Assembly (NCBI RefSeq): GCF_009823805.1
Contig: NZ_WUEK01000004.1
Coordinates: forward strand, 62,001 to 126,000
Origin: Nocardioides flavescens
GTDB taxonomy: Bacteria > Actinomycetota > Actinomycetes > Propionibacteriales > Nocardioidaceae
DNA length: 64,000 bases
Reading direction: 5' to 3'
Position 1 is the first letter of the stretch; each line of letters opens with the position of its first letter. The position numbers and the translations under genes are program-made. Shown here piece by piece: positions 55,735-63,998 of the stretch. The notes beneath the pieces were generated by a model that was not told the DNA's origin, did no database searches, and worked only from the letters and a program-made list of their open reading frames with translations.

Positions 55735-56517
55735 TCAGGACGGCGTCCGACTGTTGGCTCCGGCCTCGACGTACTCCCGCGGTAGTTCTGTCCGACTCCA
55801 CCACGGCAGGGTCGCGACCGCCACGAGCTGATCGATGTCGAGGACCGTCTCGTCCCGGAAGGAGCCCCTCTCGAAAGCGTTGCCGTTCATCGCGAACACC
55901 ACGACGCGGAGGTGACGGCTCGGGCTCAGGACCTCGGCCACCGCACGCTGCGAGGCGGCGCCGTACTCCGTGTCGGCGTCGTCGTGGTAGGTCCGCAGGG
56001 TGTCGCCGCCGGGCAGGGTGCGGACGTCGCACCGTGTCATGTACCTGGCATCGCAGGTGTAGGGCGTGGGGCCGCCCAGGCTCAAGGGCTGGAGGTTGAC
56101 CATCACCCGACCGGCGGGGCCGCTGCTGGTGTCGGGGAGCAGCAGGAGCTCCGCCGAAGCCTCGGCGGGACCGATGGGCCCAGTGTCGCCCTGCAGTCGG
56201 GACACCGTGCCGGAGCTGACGTCCTCGACGGCCGCCGCAAGTGCTGCAGCAGCTCCTGGTCCGGTGATGGGAACCATCTCGCCGCTGAGCGGCGCAGGCT
56301 GCACAGATCTCGGGACGTCTCTGGCCACCGGGGCGCTGTCTGCGCCCCCCGGTAGCGCGAGTGCGGTGCCAGCGCCCACGACGACCATCGCACCGACCGT
56401 CGCGAGCGCGCGGCGTGTACGGCGGATCGACAGGCCCTGGCGCCGGGAGGCGACCGCCAGTGCCGGATCGGCGACGACGTCGGCGACGGCGTCGTCCATC
56501 AGTTCGTTGAGCAGCAT
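55735..56517 (-). CDS. Membrane-anchored partner of sigma factor (possible anti-sigma factor)
   Basis: 260 residues. A short cytoplasmic N-terminus (MLLNELMDDAVADVVADPAL) is followed by one membrane helix at ~37-56 (ALATVGAMVVVGAGTALALP) and an extracytoplasmic domain with two Cys (YTCDARYMTRC). It starts 17 bases after the SigE-type sigma gene. The layout fits an anti-sigma or signal-sensing protein, but no zinc-binding anti-sigma motif is present, so the role is inference from context. Confidence 0.65.
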   Translation of the reverse strand: MLLNELMDDAVADVVADPALAVASRRQGLSIRRTRRALATVGAMVVVGAGTALALPGGADSAPVARDVPRSVQPAPLSGEMVPITGPGAAAALAAAVEDVSSGTVSRLQGDTGPIGPAEASAELLLLPDTSSGPAGRVMVNLQPLSLGGPTPYTCDARYMTRCDVRTLPGGDTLRTYHDDADTEYGAASQRAVAEVLSPSRHLRVVVFAMNGNAFERGSFRDETVLDIDQLVAVATLPWWSRTELPREYVEAGANSRTPS

Positions 56518-56533
56518 GAGAAGTCCTCTCGGC

Positions 56534-57064
56534 TCAGGCCTGGTCGGCCAGATCGGGGAAGTGAGTGCGGAGCCGAGCGAGCGCGCGGGAAGCGCGGGTC
56601 CGACAGGCGGACTCCGACAGGTCGACCTGAGCGGCGACCTCGGCCACCGGCAGGTCGTGGAAGTAGCGCAGCACGAGCACGGTGCGGTCCAGGGCAGGCA
56701 AGGTCCCCAAGACCTGCAGGAGGGACAGGCGGAGGGTCGGATCGGCGGTGATCGCAGCTCTGTCCGTCTCGGTGAGGAGGGGCAGCTCCGACACGCGTCG
56801 TCGTCGCCGGTCGGCGAGGAACCTCCGAGTCAGGATCGTCCTGGTGTACGCGAGCGGGCTCTCCGCCCTGCGCACCAGGCGCCAACGCACGAACACCTGG
56901 GCATAGGTGCTCTGCACCAGGTCCTCGGCGACATGACGGTCGCCGGTGAGGAGCACGGCGGTGCGGAGCATCCGGGTGCTCGTCGCGGCGACGAACTCCT
57001 CGTACTCGGAAGGCCCACGCGCAGGGACCACCCGTGTGTGCAGAAGTTCGTCGGTCACGCTCAT
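56534..57064 (-). CDS. SigE-family RNA polymerase sigma-70 factor (ECF)
   Basis: 176 residues, ECF size. Region 2 reads RMLRTAVLLTGDRHVAEDLV, region 2.4 SPLAYTRTILTRRFLADRRR, and region 4 LPALDRTVLVLRYFHDLPV followed by the helix-turn-helix SESACRTRASRALARL. This is the Streptomyces/Nocardioides SigE-like family that usually has a membrane partner gene next to it, as here. The ATG at 57064 is used; no unambiguous -35/-10 of its own could be read upstream. Confidence 0.88.
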   Translation of the reverse strand: MSVTDELLHTRVVPARGPSEYEEFVAATSTRMLRTAVLLTGDRHVAEDLVQSTYAQVFVRWRLVRRAESPLAYTRTILTRRFLADRRRRRVSELPLLTETDRAAITADPTLRLSLLQVLGTLPALDRTVLVLRYFHDLPVAEVAAQVDLSESACRTRASRALARLRTHFPDLADQA

Positions 57065-57150
57065 CCAGAGTGCGGGTGGGCGTGAGTCGTTACACGTCGG
57101 CGTCCAGAAGTTTCGACGCGACCCGCGCCGGATCGGCGGCGAGCGGGGCG

Positions 57151-58299
57151 TCAGAGCCCCAGCATGCGCCCGATGATCTCCTTCTGGATCTCGGTGGTGC
57201 CGCCGTAGATCGTCTGGATGCGCGAGTCGGCGAACGCCTTGGCGATGGGGTACTCGGTCATGTAGCCGTAGCCGCCGAACAGCTGCACGCCGCGGTCGAC
57301 CCACTTGGTCTGCAGCTCGGTGGTCCAGTACTTCGCCATCGAGGCGAGCGCGGTGTCGACCTCGCCGGCGTTGAGCTTGAGCACGCAGTCGTTGAGGAAG
57401 ACCCGGGCGATGTGGGCCTCGGTGGCCATCTCGGCCAGCATGAACCGGTTGTGCTGGAACTTCGAGATCGGCCGGCCGAAGGCCTCGCGCTCCTTGGCGT
57501 AGGCCAGGCACAGGTCGAGCACGTGCTCGACGGCGGCGACGGCGATGGCGGCGATCGAGACGCGCTCCTGGGGGAGGTTCTCCATCAGCGAGATGAAGCC
57601 GCTGCCCTCGGCCCCGAGGAGGTTCTCCTTGGGCACCAGGACGTTGTCGAAGAACAGCTCGGCGGTGTCCTGCGCCTTCATCCCGATCTTGTCGAGGTTG
57701 CGGCCGCGCTCGAAGCCCTCCATGCCGCGCTCGACCACGAGCAGGCTGATGCCCTGGTGGCCGGCGTCGGGGTCGGTGCGCGCGACCACGATGACCAGGT
57801 CGGAGAGGATGCCGTTGCTGATGAACGTCTTCGACCCGTTCAGGACGTAGTGGTCGCCCTTGTCGACCGCGCTGGTGCGGATGCCCTGCAGGTCGGAGCC
57901 GGCACCGGGCTCGGTCATCGCGATCGCCGAGATCAGCTCACCGCTCACCAGTCCCGGGAGCCAGCGCTGCTTCTGCTCCGGCGTGGCCAGGCTCGAGATG
58001 TAGGGCACGATCACGTCGTTGTGCACCGGGAAGCCGACACCGCTGGCGCCGACCTTGGTGATCTCCTCGGTGAGCACGCAGTTGTAGCGGAAGTCCTGGA
58101 CCCCCGCGCCGCCGTACTCCTCCTCGACGTCGAAGCAGAGCAGGCCGGCCTCGCCGGCCTTGCGCCAGACGTCGCGGTCGACCTGGCCGGCCTTCTCCCA
58201 CTCCTCGTGGTGGGGCACGACCTCCTTCTCCAGGAAGGCCCGCACGGTGCGGCGGAAGTCCTCGTGCTCGGTCTCGTAGATGCTGGGGCGCTCAGGCAA
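57151..58299 (-). CDS. Acyl-CoA dehydrogenase (long-chain type)
   Basis: 382 residues. The domain order is standard: helical N-terminus, AIAMTEPGAGSDLQGIRTSA (FAD/substrate), KTFISNG, and C-terminal IYGGTTEIQKEIIGRML. YGGT instead of YEGT at the short-chain catalytic Glu puts it in the long-chain/isovaleryl class, in which the base lies in another helix. It oxidises an acyl-CoA to trans-enoyl-CoA. The start is TTG at 58299 (GTTGCCTGAGCG), giving PERPSIYETEHEDFR. It overlaps the MpaB-like stop, so the three genes LLM, MpaB-like and this one form an operon. Confidence 0.88.
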   Translation of the reverse strand: MPERPSIYETEHEDFRRTVRAFLEKEVVPHHEEWEKAGQVDRDVWRKAGEAGLLCFDVEEEYGGAGVQDFRYNCVLTEEITKVGASGVGFPVHNDVIVPYISSLATPEQKQRWLPGLVSGELISAIAMTEPGAGSDLQGIRTSAVDKGDHYVLNGSKTFISNGILSDLVIVVARTDPDAGHQGISLLVVERGMEGFERGRNLDKIGMKAQDTAELFFDNVLVPKENLLGAEGSGFISLMENLPQERVSIAAIAVAAVEHVLDLCLAYAKEREAFGRPISKFQHNRFMLAEMATEAHIARVFLNDCVLKLNAGEVDTALASMAKYWTTELQTKWVDRGVQLFGGYGYMTEYPIAKAFADSRIQTIYGGTTEIQKEIIGRMLGL

Positions 58300-59176
58300 C
58301 GTCCTGCTCCTTGCTGTTGAGGTGGTCGAGCATGGAGGCCGGGCCGATCTGGGCCAGCCGGTAGCCGTCGGGGTAGGTCGGGTGGTGCCGTTCGTACGGC
58401 GTCAGGCGGGGCGGGGCGCACCGGCGCAGGGCGACGCCGCGCGCCCGGAGGCCGAGGTCGAGGGCGCGCACCAGCCAGCGCGGCTGGCGCTCCATGCCGA
58501 GCGCCTCGCGCAGCGGCTCGTCCATCAGCGCGATCGTCACGCGGCGGAACGCCGGGCGGAGCCACCACGGCGCGGCGGCGCGGCCGATGCGGATCGTGGC
58601 CTCGGTGACGCGCCGGTTGGCGGGGTCGAAGGCGAAGTGCTCGGCCTCGTAGTCGTCGAGCAGCCGCTCGTAGCCCTCGAAGGTGTCGGGCAGGCCGGGG
58701 ATCTGCATGAGCTCGCCGAAGCGGGTGGTGAACCGGGTCAGGGCCACCACCTCGACCTCCTCGAGCGGGCGCCAGCCGTAGCGCCGGATCCAGCGCACCG
58801 GGCCGACCAGCGTCGTGGCGAGCACGAAGGCGAACTCGTGGTCGGGGATCCGATAGTGGCCGTGGATGCGGTTCAGGCGCTCGACCGCCCGCGCGGCCCG
58901 GGGCGAGTCGACGCCGTCCTCGACCGCCTCCTCCTGGAAGACCAGCGTGTCGTCGTAGCGCTTGGTCCCGTGGTGCTCGAACTGCTTCGTGCGGTCGAGC
59001 AGGCGGCTGATCGAGGGCACGCCGTAGTCGCGCAGGAAGGCGATGGCGGTGCCCTGGTCGAAGTCCCAGGGGAACTCGTGGCGCGCGGTCAGCGTGACGA
59101 TGCGGTCGCGGTCGGCGTCGTCGTACGGATCGAGGCGACGGATCTCCTCGAGGTGCTCCCACCGACCGCGCCTCAT
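58292..59176 (-). CDS. MpaB/rubber-oxygenase-like protein (DUF2236)
   Basis: 294 residues, DUF2236. Conserved pieces are FPWDFDQGTAIAFLRDYGVP, DRTKQFEHHGTKRYDDTLVF and RLNRIHGHYRIPDHEF. Members are haem b-dependent latex-clearing oxygenases or MpaB-type oxygenases; His and Arg-rich motifs are present, but the haem ligand cannot be named from sequence alone. It lies between the F420-dependent LLM gene and an acyl-CoA dehydrogenase, so it may oxidise a hydrophobic substrate in a shared catabolic route. The ATG start overlaps no gene; the LLM stop is 2 bases upstream. Confidence 0.8.
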   Translation of the reverse strand: MRRGRWEHLEEIRRLDPYDDADRDRIVTLTARHEFPWDFDQGTAIAFLRDYGVPSISRLLDRTKQFEHHGTKRYDDTLVFQEEAVEDGVDSPRAARAVERLNRIHGHYRIPDHEFAFVLATTLVGPVRWIRRYGWRPLEEVEVVALTRFTTRFGELMQIPGLPDTFEGYERLLDDYEAEHFAFDPANRRVTEATIRIGRAAAPWWLRPAFRRVTIALMDEPLREALGMERQPRWLVRALDLGLRARGVALRRCAPPRLTPYERHHPTYPDGYRLAQIGPASMLDHLNSKEQDVA

Positions 59177-59177
59177 G

Positions 59178-60212
59178 TCAGCTCACCCAGTCCTTGAGCT
59201 GGCTCACGATCGCGGTGGGGGAGTCGCCGACCGGCGAGACGTTGAGGTGGGTGACCCCGGCCTCCTCGAACGCCGCGATGCGCTCCTTGACGTAGGAGGC
59301 GGGTCCGACGAGGTTGCTCAGCTCCATCCACTCGAGGGGGACGAGCGCCTCGGCCTCCTTCTTCTTGCCGTCGAGGTAGAGGTCCTGGATCTTCTCGGCC
59401 TCCTCCTCGTAGCCGTACTGCTGGGCCAGCTCGTTGTAGAAGTTCTTGCCGCGTGCGCCCATCCCGCCGACGTAGAGCGCGTACATCGGGCGCAGGAACT
59501 CCAGCAGGTCCTTCGTCTCCTGGCCCTCGCCGATCGCCACCATGCCGCCGGCGGTGATCTGGAGCGGGCCGAGATCGGCCGATCGCTTGGCCTGGCCGGC
59601 CTCGAGCGACTCGCCCCACACGTCGTGGGCCCGCTCGGGCACGAACATGATCGGCATCCAGCCGTCGGCGACCTCCGCGGTCATCGCGACGTTCTTGTCG
59701 CCGAGCGACGCCACCCAGATCGGGATGCTGTCGCGCTCGACCTTGGTGAGGATCTTGAGCGGCTTGCCGAGCCCGAGCCCGCGGCCCTCCGACAGCGGGA
59801 TGTCGAAGATCCCGTGCGACTCGAGCGGCTCGCGCTTGAGGCCGGAGCGGATGATGCGGATCGTCTCGCGGGTGCGGCCCAGCGGCTTCTCGTACGGCAG
59901 GCCGTGGAAGCCCTCGATGACCTGCGGGCCGCTCGCGCCGAGACCGAGCACGGCGCGGCCGTTGCTGACGTTGTCGAGGCCGGCGGCCGTCTGCAGCAGC
60001 GCGCCGGGGGTGCGGGAGAAGACGTTGAGGATGCCGGCGCCGATCTGCAGCCGCTCGGTCTTCGCGGCGAGGTAACCCATGAGCGTGGGGGAGTCGAACC
60101 CGTAGGCCTCCGCGACCCAGACGAGGTCGAGGCCCGCCTTCTCCAGCTCGACGACCTGGTCGGCCGTGTCGCGCGGGTTGCCGTCGTACTGGAGGGGCGT
60201 GGAGAGCAGCAT
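59178..60212 (-). CDS. LLM-class F420-dependent oxidoreductase
   Basis: 344 residues, luciferase-like TIM barrel. The opening LSTPLQYDGNPRDTADQVVE, GLDLVWVAEAYGFDSPTLMG and GLGASGPQVIEGFHGLPYEK are those of actinobacterial F420-dependent dehydrogenases or reductases. It should use F420 made through the fbiC gene in this window. It is the first gene of the LLM - MpaB-like - acyl-CoA dehydrogenase operon. The ATG at 60212 is preceded by GGAG at 4 bases and by a perfect palindrome 9 bases upstream. Confidence 0.88.
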   Translation of the reverse strand: MLLSTPLQYDGNPRDTADQVVELEKAGLDLVWVAEAYGFDSPTLMGYLAAKTERLQIGAGILNVFSRTPGALLQTAAGLDNVSNGRAVLGLGASGPQVIEGFHGLPYEKPLGRTRETIRIIRSGLKREPLESHGIFDIPLSEGRGLGLGKPLKILTKVERDSIPIWVASLGDKNVAMTAEVADGWMPIMFVPERAHDVWGESLEAGQAKRSADLGPLQITAGGMVAIGEGQETKDLLEFLRPMYALYVGGMGARGKNFYNELAQQYGYEEEAEKIQDLYLDGKKKEAEALVPLEWMELSNLVGPASYVKERIAAFEEAGVTHLNVSPVGDSPTAIVSQLKDWVS

Positions 60213-60220
60213 GGCTCCAT

Positions 60221-60241
60221 CGTGACAGTGACACTGTCACG
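60221..60241. promoter_or_regulatory. Perfect 21-bp palindrome, probable TetR-type operator
   Basis: The arms CGTGACAGTG (60221-60230) and CACTGTCACG (60232-60241) are perfect complements around a single A, 9 bases upstream of the LLM start. The size and symmetry are typical of TetR-family operators. No TetR gene is adjacent, so the regulator is elsewhere. Confidence 0.82.
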
Positions 60242-60266
60242 GTGCAACAGGGGGTGACTCCCGTGA

Positions 60267-60349
60267 GCGGTTTCGAGACGGTCGTTGCACGACCTCCTCA
60301 ACCACCGCACCGGTGGTTGAGGAAGAACGAAGTCCTGTCTCGAAACCAC
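60267..60349 (+). repeat. Cloverleaf repeat, copy F
   Basis: 83 bp, between the palindrome and the acyltransferase gene. Outer arms GCGGTTTCGAGAC and GTCTCGAAACCAC; first hairpin GGTCGT-TGC-ACGACC, again changed from copies A-D with pairing kept; centre arm CCTCAACCACCG with CGGTGGTTGAGG perfect; third hairpin AGAAC-GAA-GTCCT with one mismatch. Confidence 0.86.
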
Positions 60350-60357
60350 CTGCAGGG

Positions 60358-62520
60358 CTACTCCTGGATGGTCGCGTTCTCCGGGATCATGCCGAGGCTC
60401 TTGCCGAGCTCGCCCCACAGGTCGGCGGCGTACTCGGTCGTGAGGTGGTCGGTGTCGCGGTAGGACAGCGTGCCGCCGATGACGATGGGGCACTCGCCCT
60501 GCCAGCACAGCCACGGTGTCGGGTCGACGACGTCGACCCCGGAGGCGGTGGCCGACTGCACGGCCACGTCGCCGAGGATCGTCGAGCGCTCGACGGGCTG
60601 GAACATGCAGTCGTCGAGGTTGGGTTCGCCGGTCGTGAGGCACGTGGCGGGGTCGTCGGGTGACTTCGGTACGTCGCGGATCAGCGCGACCTGCGCGGCG
60701 TGCTGCTCGAGGTCGAGGAACAGGTCGTCGTAGCCCGCGCGCAGGACCGGGATCATCGCGCTCAGGTCGGTGACCCGCTTGCCGTCGGTGAACACGCCGT
60801 TGACCGGCGGCGAGGACGCCACCACGACGAGGTCGGGCTCGAGCTCGTCGACCTGGTCGATGACCCAGTCCTGGAAGTCCGTGCAGTCGGTGAACGGCTC
60901 GTCGGAGTCGAGGCTGGCGGTCGAGACGTGCGCCGCGGTGCACTGCGGCTTGACCAGGTAGTACGCCTTCCACCCCGCCGCCGCCGCGATCCGGTTGAAC
61001 GCCGGGATCCACGCCCGGGCGTGGGAGTCGCCCACGACCACCAGCGTCTTGTCGCCGTCCTCGTCGCCGCGCTCGCAGAGCCGTCGGACGTTGTTCTCGT
61101 AGTCGCAGGCGCCGACGTCGGCGATGGAGTCGCGCAGGTTGAGCAGGTCGGGGGTGAGGTTGCTCGGCACCGCCGCCTTGGCCCGCGCCGCGGTGACCGA
61201 GGCCCGCACCAGCGCCTCGGTGTCGATCGAGGCGGCGGTCGGGTCGGAGCTCGCGCCGCCCTCCGGGTCCTCGGCGACGGTGATCGGCGGGTTGTCGCCG
61301 CGCTCGCCGCCCTCGTAGCCGGTGTACCACCACGAGGCCGACGCGACCGCGACGATCGTGGTCGCGCTGAGCGGGTAGAGCACGAGCGCGCGACGTCGCT
61401 GGAGACGGAACGCCGGGCGGCCCGCGCGGAACGGCATCTCCACGAAGCGGAAGGAGTAGGCCGACAGCGTGATCACCACGAGCACCGCGATGACCTTCTC
61501 CCCGGGCGTCAGGTCGCGGCCCAGGGCAGCCTCGGGGAGCACCAGCGCCGGCCAGTGCCACAGGTAGAGCGAGTAGGACCAGTCGCCGATCATCCGCATC
61601 GGGGCGGTCGACAGGGCCCGGCTCGCGACCGTCGGCTCCCCGGACGCGCCCGCGAGCAGGAGCAGTGCGGTGCCGGCGACGGGCAGGGTGGCCGCGATGC
61701 CCGGGAACGGCGTGGCCTCGGTGATCCACAGGCACGAGGCGACCAGCATCAGTGTGCCGACCAGCGCCACCGCCTCGCGCCCGACGTCGCGCAGGCGGCG
61801 CACGGACGACGGGGGCACCAGCGCCAGCAGCGCCCCGACCCCGAGCTCCCAGGCGCGCGTGAACGTCGAGAAGTACGCCGAGGCGGGGGAGGCGACGGTC
61901 TGGTGGATCGACCACACGAGCGAGGCGGCGGTGAGGACCAGCAGCACGGTGACGACGGTCGAGCGCGGCAGTCGGTCGACACCGGTGGCCCGGGGCTCCG
62001 CGGCCTGCCCGCCCCGACCACGGCGCACGAGTCGCGCGATGCCGAGACAGGCGAGGAGCAGCAGTGGCCAGACGACGTAGAACTGCTCCTCGACCGCGAG
62101 CGACCAGTAGTGCTGCAGCGGGGAGGGGCCGGTGTCCTGGGCAAAGTAGTAGACGCCCTGCTGGGCGAAGTTGATGTTGGCCGCGAACGCCGAGGCCCAG
62201 AGCGCGTCGACCACGACCTGCCGGGCGTCGAGCAGCGACATGAAGAACAGCGAGGCCACGACCGTCGTGACGGTCACCAGCGTCGCCGCCGGCAGGATCC
62301 GGCGGGCGCGCCGGGCCCAGAACGCCGCCAGGGAGATGCGCCCGGTGAGCGTCACCTCGCGGTAGAGGAGTCCGGCGATGAGGTAGCCGGAGATGACGTA
62401 GAAGACGTCGACGCCGACGAAGCCGCCGGGCAGGAAGGGGACCCCGGCGTGCGCGGCGATGACGATCAGGACCGCGACCGCGCGCAGCCCTTGGACGTCC
62501 CCCCGTAGAACCTTCGCCAT
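60358..62520 (-). CDS. OafA-type acyltransferase with C-terminal SGNH domain
   Basis: 720 residues. The first ~370 form the ten-helix acyltransferase 3 domain (LRAVAVLIVIAAHAGVPFLP; FYVISGYLI; YYFAQDTGPSPLQHYWSLAVEEQFY). The C-terminal part is an SGNH hydrolase module with GDSHARAW and a DTDHLT Asp-His motif. Such fusions O-acetylate or otherwise acylate surface glycans. The ATG at 62520 starts the AKVLRGDVQGLRAVAV segment; AAGGAC lies upstream. No partner glycan locus is visible, so the target polysaccharide is unknown. Confidence 0.88.
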   Translation of the reverse strand: MAKVLRGDVQGLRAVAVLIVIAAHAGVPFLPGGFVGVDVFYVISGYLIAGLLYREVTLTGRISLAAFWARRARRILPAATLVTVTTVVASLFFMSLLDARQVVVDALWASAFAANINFAQQGVYYFAQDTGPSPLQHYWSLAVEEQFYVVWPLLLLACLGIARLVRRGRGGQAAEPRATGVDRLPRSTVVTVLLVLTAASLVWSIHQTVASPASAYFSTFTRAWELGVGALLALVPPSSVRRLRDVGREAVALVGTLMLVASCLWITEATPFPGIAATLPVAGTALLLLAGASGEPTVASRALSTAPMRMIGDWSYSLYLWHWPALVLPEAALGRDLTPGEKVIAVLVVITLSAYSFRFVEMPFRAGRPAFRLQRRRALVLYPLSATTIVAVASASWWYTGYEGGERGDNPPITVAEDPEGGASSDPTAASIDTEALVRASVTAARAKAAVPSNLTPDLLNLRDSIADVGACDYENNVRRLCERGDEDGDKTLVVVGDSHARAWIPAFNRIAAAAGWKAYYLVKPQCTAAHVSTASLDSDEPFTDCTDFQDWVIDQVDELEPDLVVVASSPPVNGVFTDGKRVTDLSAMIPVLRAGYDDLFLDLEQHAAQVALIRDVPKSPDDPATCLTTGEPNLDDCMFQPVERSTILGDVAVQSATASGVDVVDPTPWLCWQGECPIVIGGTLSYRDTDHLTTEYAADLWGELGKSLGMIPENATIQE

Positions 62521-62609
62521 CCGCCCCGTCGTCCTTGCCCTGAGATCCCAAGGTACCAACTGGACGGCCCCGGGCAGGTCACGGCGAGGGCCCGTGGGAG
62601 CATCGCCGG

Positions 62610-63293
62610 GTGACGGCGTACCGAATCGCAGTGCTGGGTGGGACCGGACCGCAGGGCAAGGGGCTGGCCTACCGCTTCGCCCGCCACGGCCACCAGGTGG
62701 TCCTGGGCTCGCGGGCTGCGGAGAAGGCGGCGACGACCGCCGAGGAGATCCTCGAGCGCCTCGCCGGTGTCGACGGGGCCGGTGAGGTCACCGGTGCCGC
62801 CAACGCCGACGCGTGCGAGCAGGCCGACGTCGTCGTGCTGGCGGTGCCGTGGGACGGCCACGACGAGCTGGTCTCCTCGCTGCCGCTGGCCGGCAAGACG
62901 GTCATCTCCTGCGTCAACCCGCTCGCCTTCGACAAGCGCGGCGCCCACGGCAAGGTCGTCGACGGCGGCGAGGGCTCGGCCGCCGAGCGCGCCGCCGCAC
63001 TCGCTCCCGAGGCCACCGTGGTCGGCGCCTTCCACAACGTCTCCGCGGTCCTGCTGTGGGGCGAGGAGGAGTACGTCGACGAGGACGTCCTCTGCGTCGG
63101 CGACAGCGACGAGGGCAAGGCCGTCGCCCAGGACCTCGCCGCCGCCGTGACCGGCCGCCGCGGCGTCTCCGCCGGCAAGCTGCGCCTGGCCCGTCAGCTC
63201 GAGCCGCTGACCGCCGTGCTCATCTCGATCAACCGCAAGTACAAGACCAACTCCGGCATCAAGATCACCGGCCTGGAGCACGTCGAGCGCTGA
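62610..63293 (+). CDS. npdG: F420-dependent NADP oxidoreductase (Fno/NpdG)
   Basis: 227 residues. The NADP site is IAVLGGTGPQGKGLAYRFAR with the following GSR; VISCVNPLAFDKRG and VVGAFHNVSAVLL fit the F420-binding region. It moves hydride between F420H2 and NADP+. With fbiC and the LLM enzyme it shows an active F420 economy in this genome. The GTG at 62610 begins the Rossmann strand directly. It is divergent from the acyltransferase and convergent with the response regulator. Confidence 0.9.
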   Translation: MTAYRIAVLGGTGPQGKGLAYRFARHGHQVVLGSRAAEKAATTAEEILERLAGVDGAGEVTGAANADACEQADVVVLAVPWDGHDELVSSLPLAGKTVISCVNPLAFDKRGAHGKVVDGGEGSAAERAAALAPEATVVGAFHNVSAVLLWGEEEYVDEDVLCVGDSDEGKAVAQDLAAAVTGRRGVSAGKLRLARQLEPLTAVLISINRKYKTNSGIKITGLEHVER

Positions 63294-63335
63294 GCCCGAC
63301 CGCACGACGGGCGCGAGCGCGGGGCTCGCTCAGCG
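63288..63335. terminator. Hairpin at the convergent npdG / response regulator junction
   Basis: CGCTGAGC (63288-63295) pairs with GCTCAGCG (63328-63335); the arms contain both stop codons. The 32-base loop is long, so the activity of this terminator is uncertain. Confidence 0.5.
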
Positions 63336-63998
63336 ACCGCCCGGGCGCACGAGCCCCTGGTCGAAGGCGCACACCACGGCCGCGGCCCGGTCGCGCAGGC
63401 CCAGCTTGGCGAAGACGTGCCCGACGTGGGTCTTGACCGTGCCCTCGCCGAGCACGAGCCGCCCCGCGATCTCGGTGTTGCTGAGCCCCTCGCCGATCAG
63501 CGCGAGCACCTCGCGCTCGCGCGGGGTCAGCGCGTCGAGCAGCCCCGTCGCGGCGGCCGGTGAGACCCCGTCGCGGTAGGTCTGCAGCACCCGGCCGGTG
63601 ACCGCGGGGTCGAGCCACGAGCCGCCCTCGGCGACGGTGCGGACGGCGCGCTGCAGGTCGGCGGCCGGCACCCCCTTGAGCAGGAACCCCGCCGCTCCGG
63701 CGCGCAGGGCTCCGGCCAGCACCTCGTCGTCCTCGAACGTCGTGAGCACCAGGACGGGCGGCGCGTCGGACACCTCGCGCAGGGCGCGGGTGGCGGTGAC
63801 CCCGTCGACGTGCGGCATCCTCACGTCCATCACGACCACGTCGGGTCGCGTGCGGGCGACCTCGGCCACGACCTCGGCGCCGTCCGGGAGCTCGCCGACG
63901 ACCTCGAAGCCGGACCGGCTGCGCAGCAGCCCCCTCAGCCCGGCGCGGATCAGCTCCTGGTCGTCGACGAGCAGCACCCGCACGCTCGTCCCGCCCAC
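63330..63998 (-). CDS. LuxR/NarL-type response regulator
   Basis: 222 residues if read from GTG at 63998; an internal GTG at 63983 (VRVLLVDDQE) is an equally possible start, and the upstream ribosome site lies beyond the window. The receiver domain has the Asp phosphorylation site in VVVMDVRMPHVDG and Lys in the usual place. The LuxR helix-turn-helix is LTPREREVLALIGEGLSNTE to GTVKTHVGHVFAKL. The cognate histidine kinase is expected just past the right edge of the window. Target genes unknown. Confidence 0.9.
   Translation of the reverse strand: MGGTSVRVLLVDDQELIRAGLRGLLRSRSGFEVVGELPDGAEVVAEVARTRPDVVVMDVRMPHVDGVTATRALREVSDAPPVLVLTTFEDDEVLAGALRAGAAGFLLKGVPAADLQRAVRTVAEGGSWLDPAVTGRVLQTYRDGVSPAAATGLLDALTPREREVLALIGEGLSNTEIAGRLVLGEGTVKTHVGHVFAKLGLRDRAAAVVCAFDQGLVRPGGR

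Noticed and set aside
57151..58299. Acyl-CoA dehydrogenase inactive because YEGT is YGGT
   Set aside because: Long-chain and isovaleryl-type enzymes normally have YGGT and use a Glu elsewhere.
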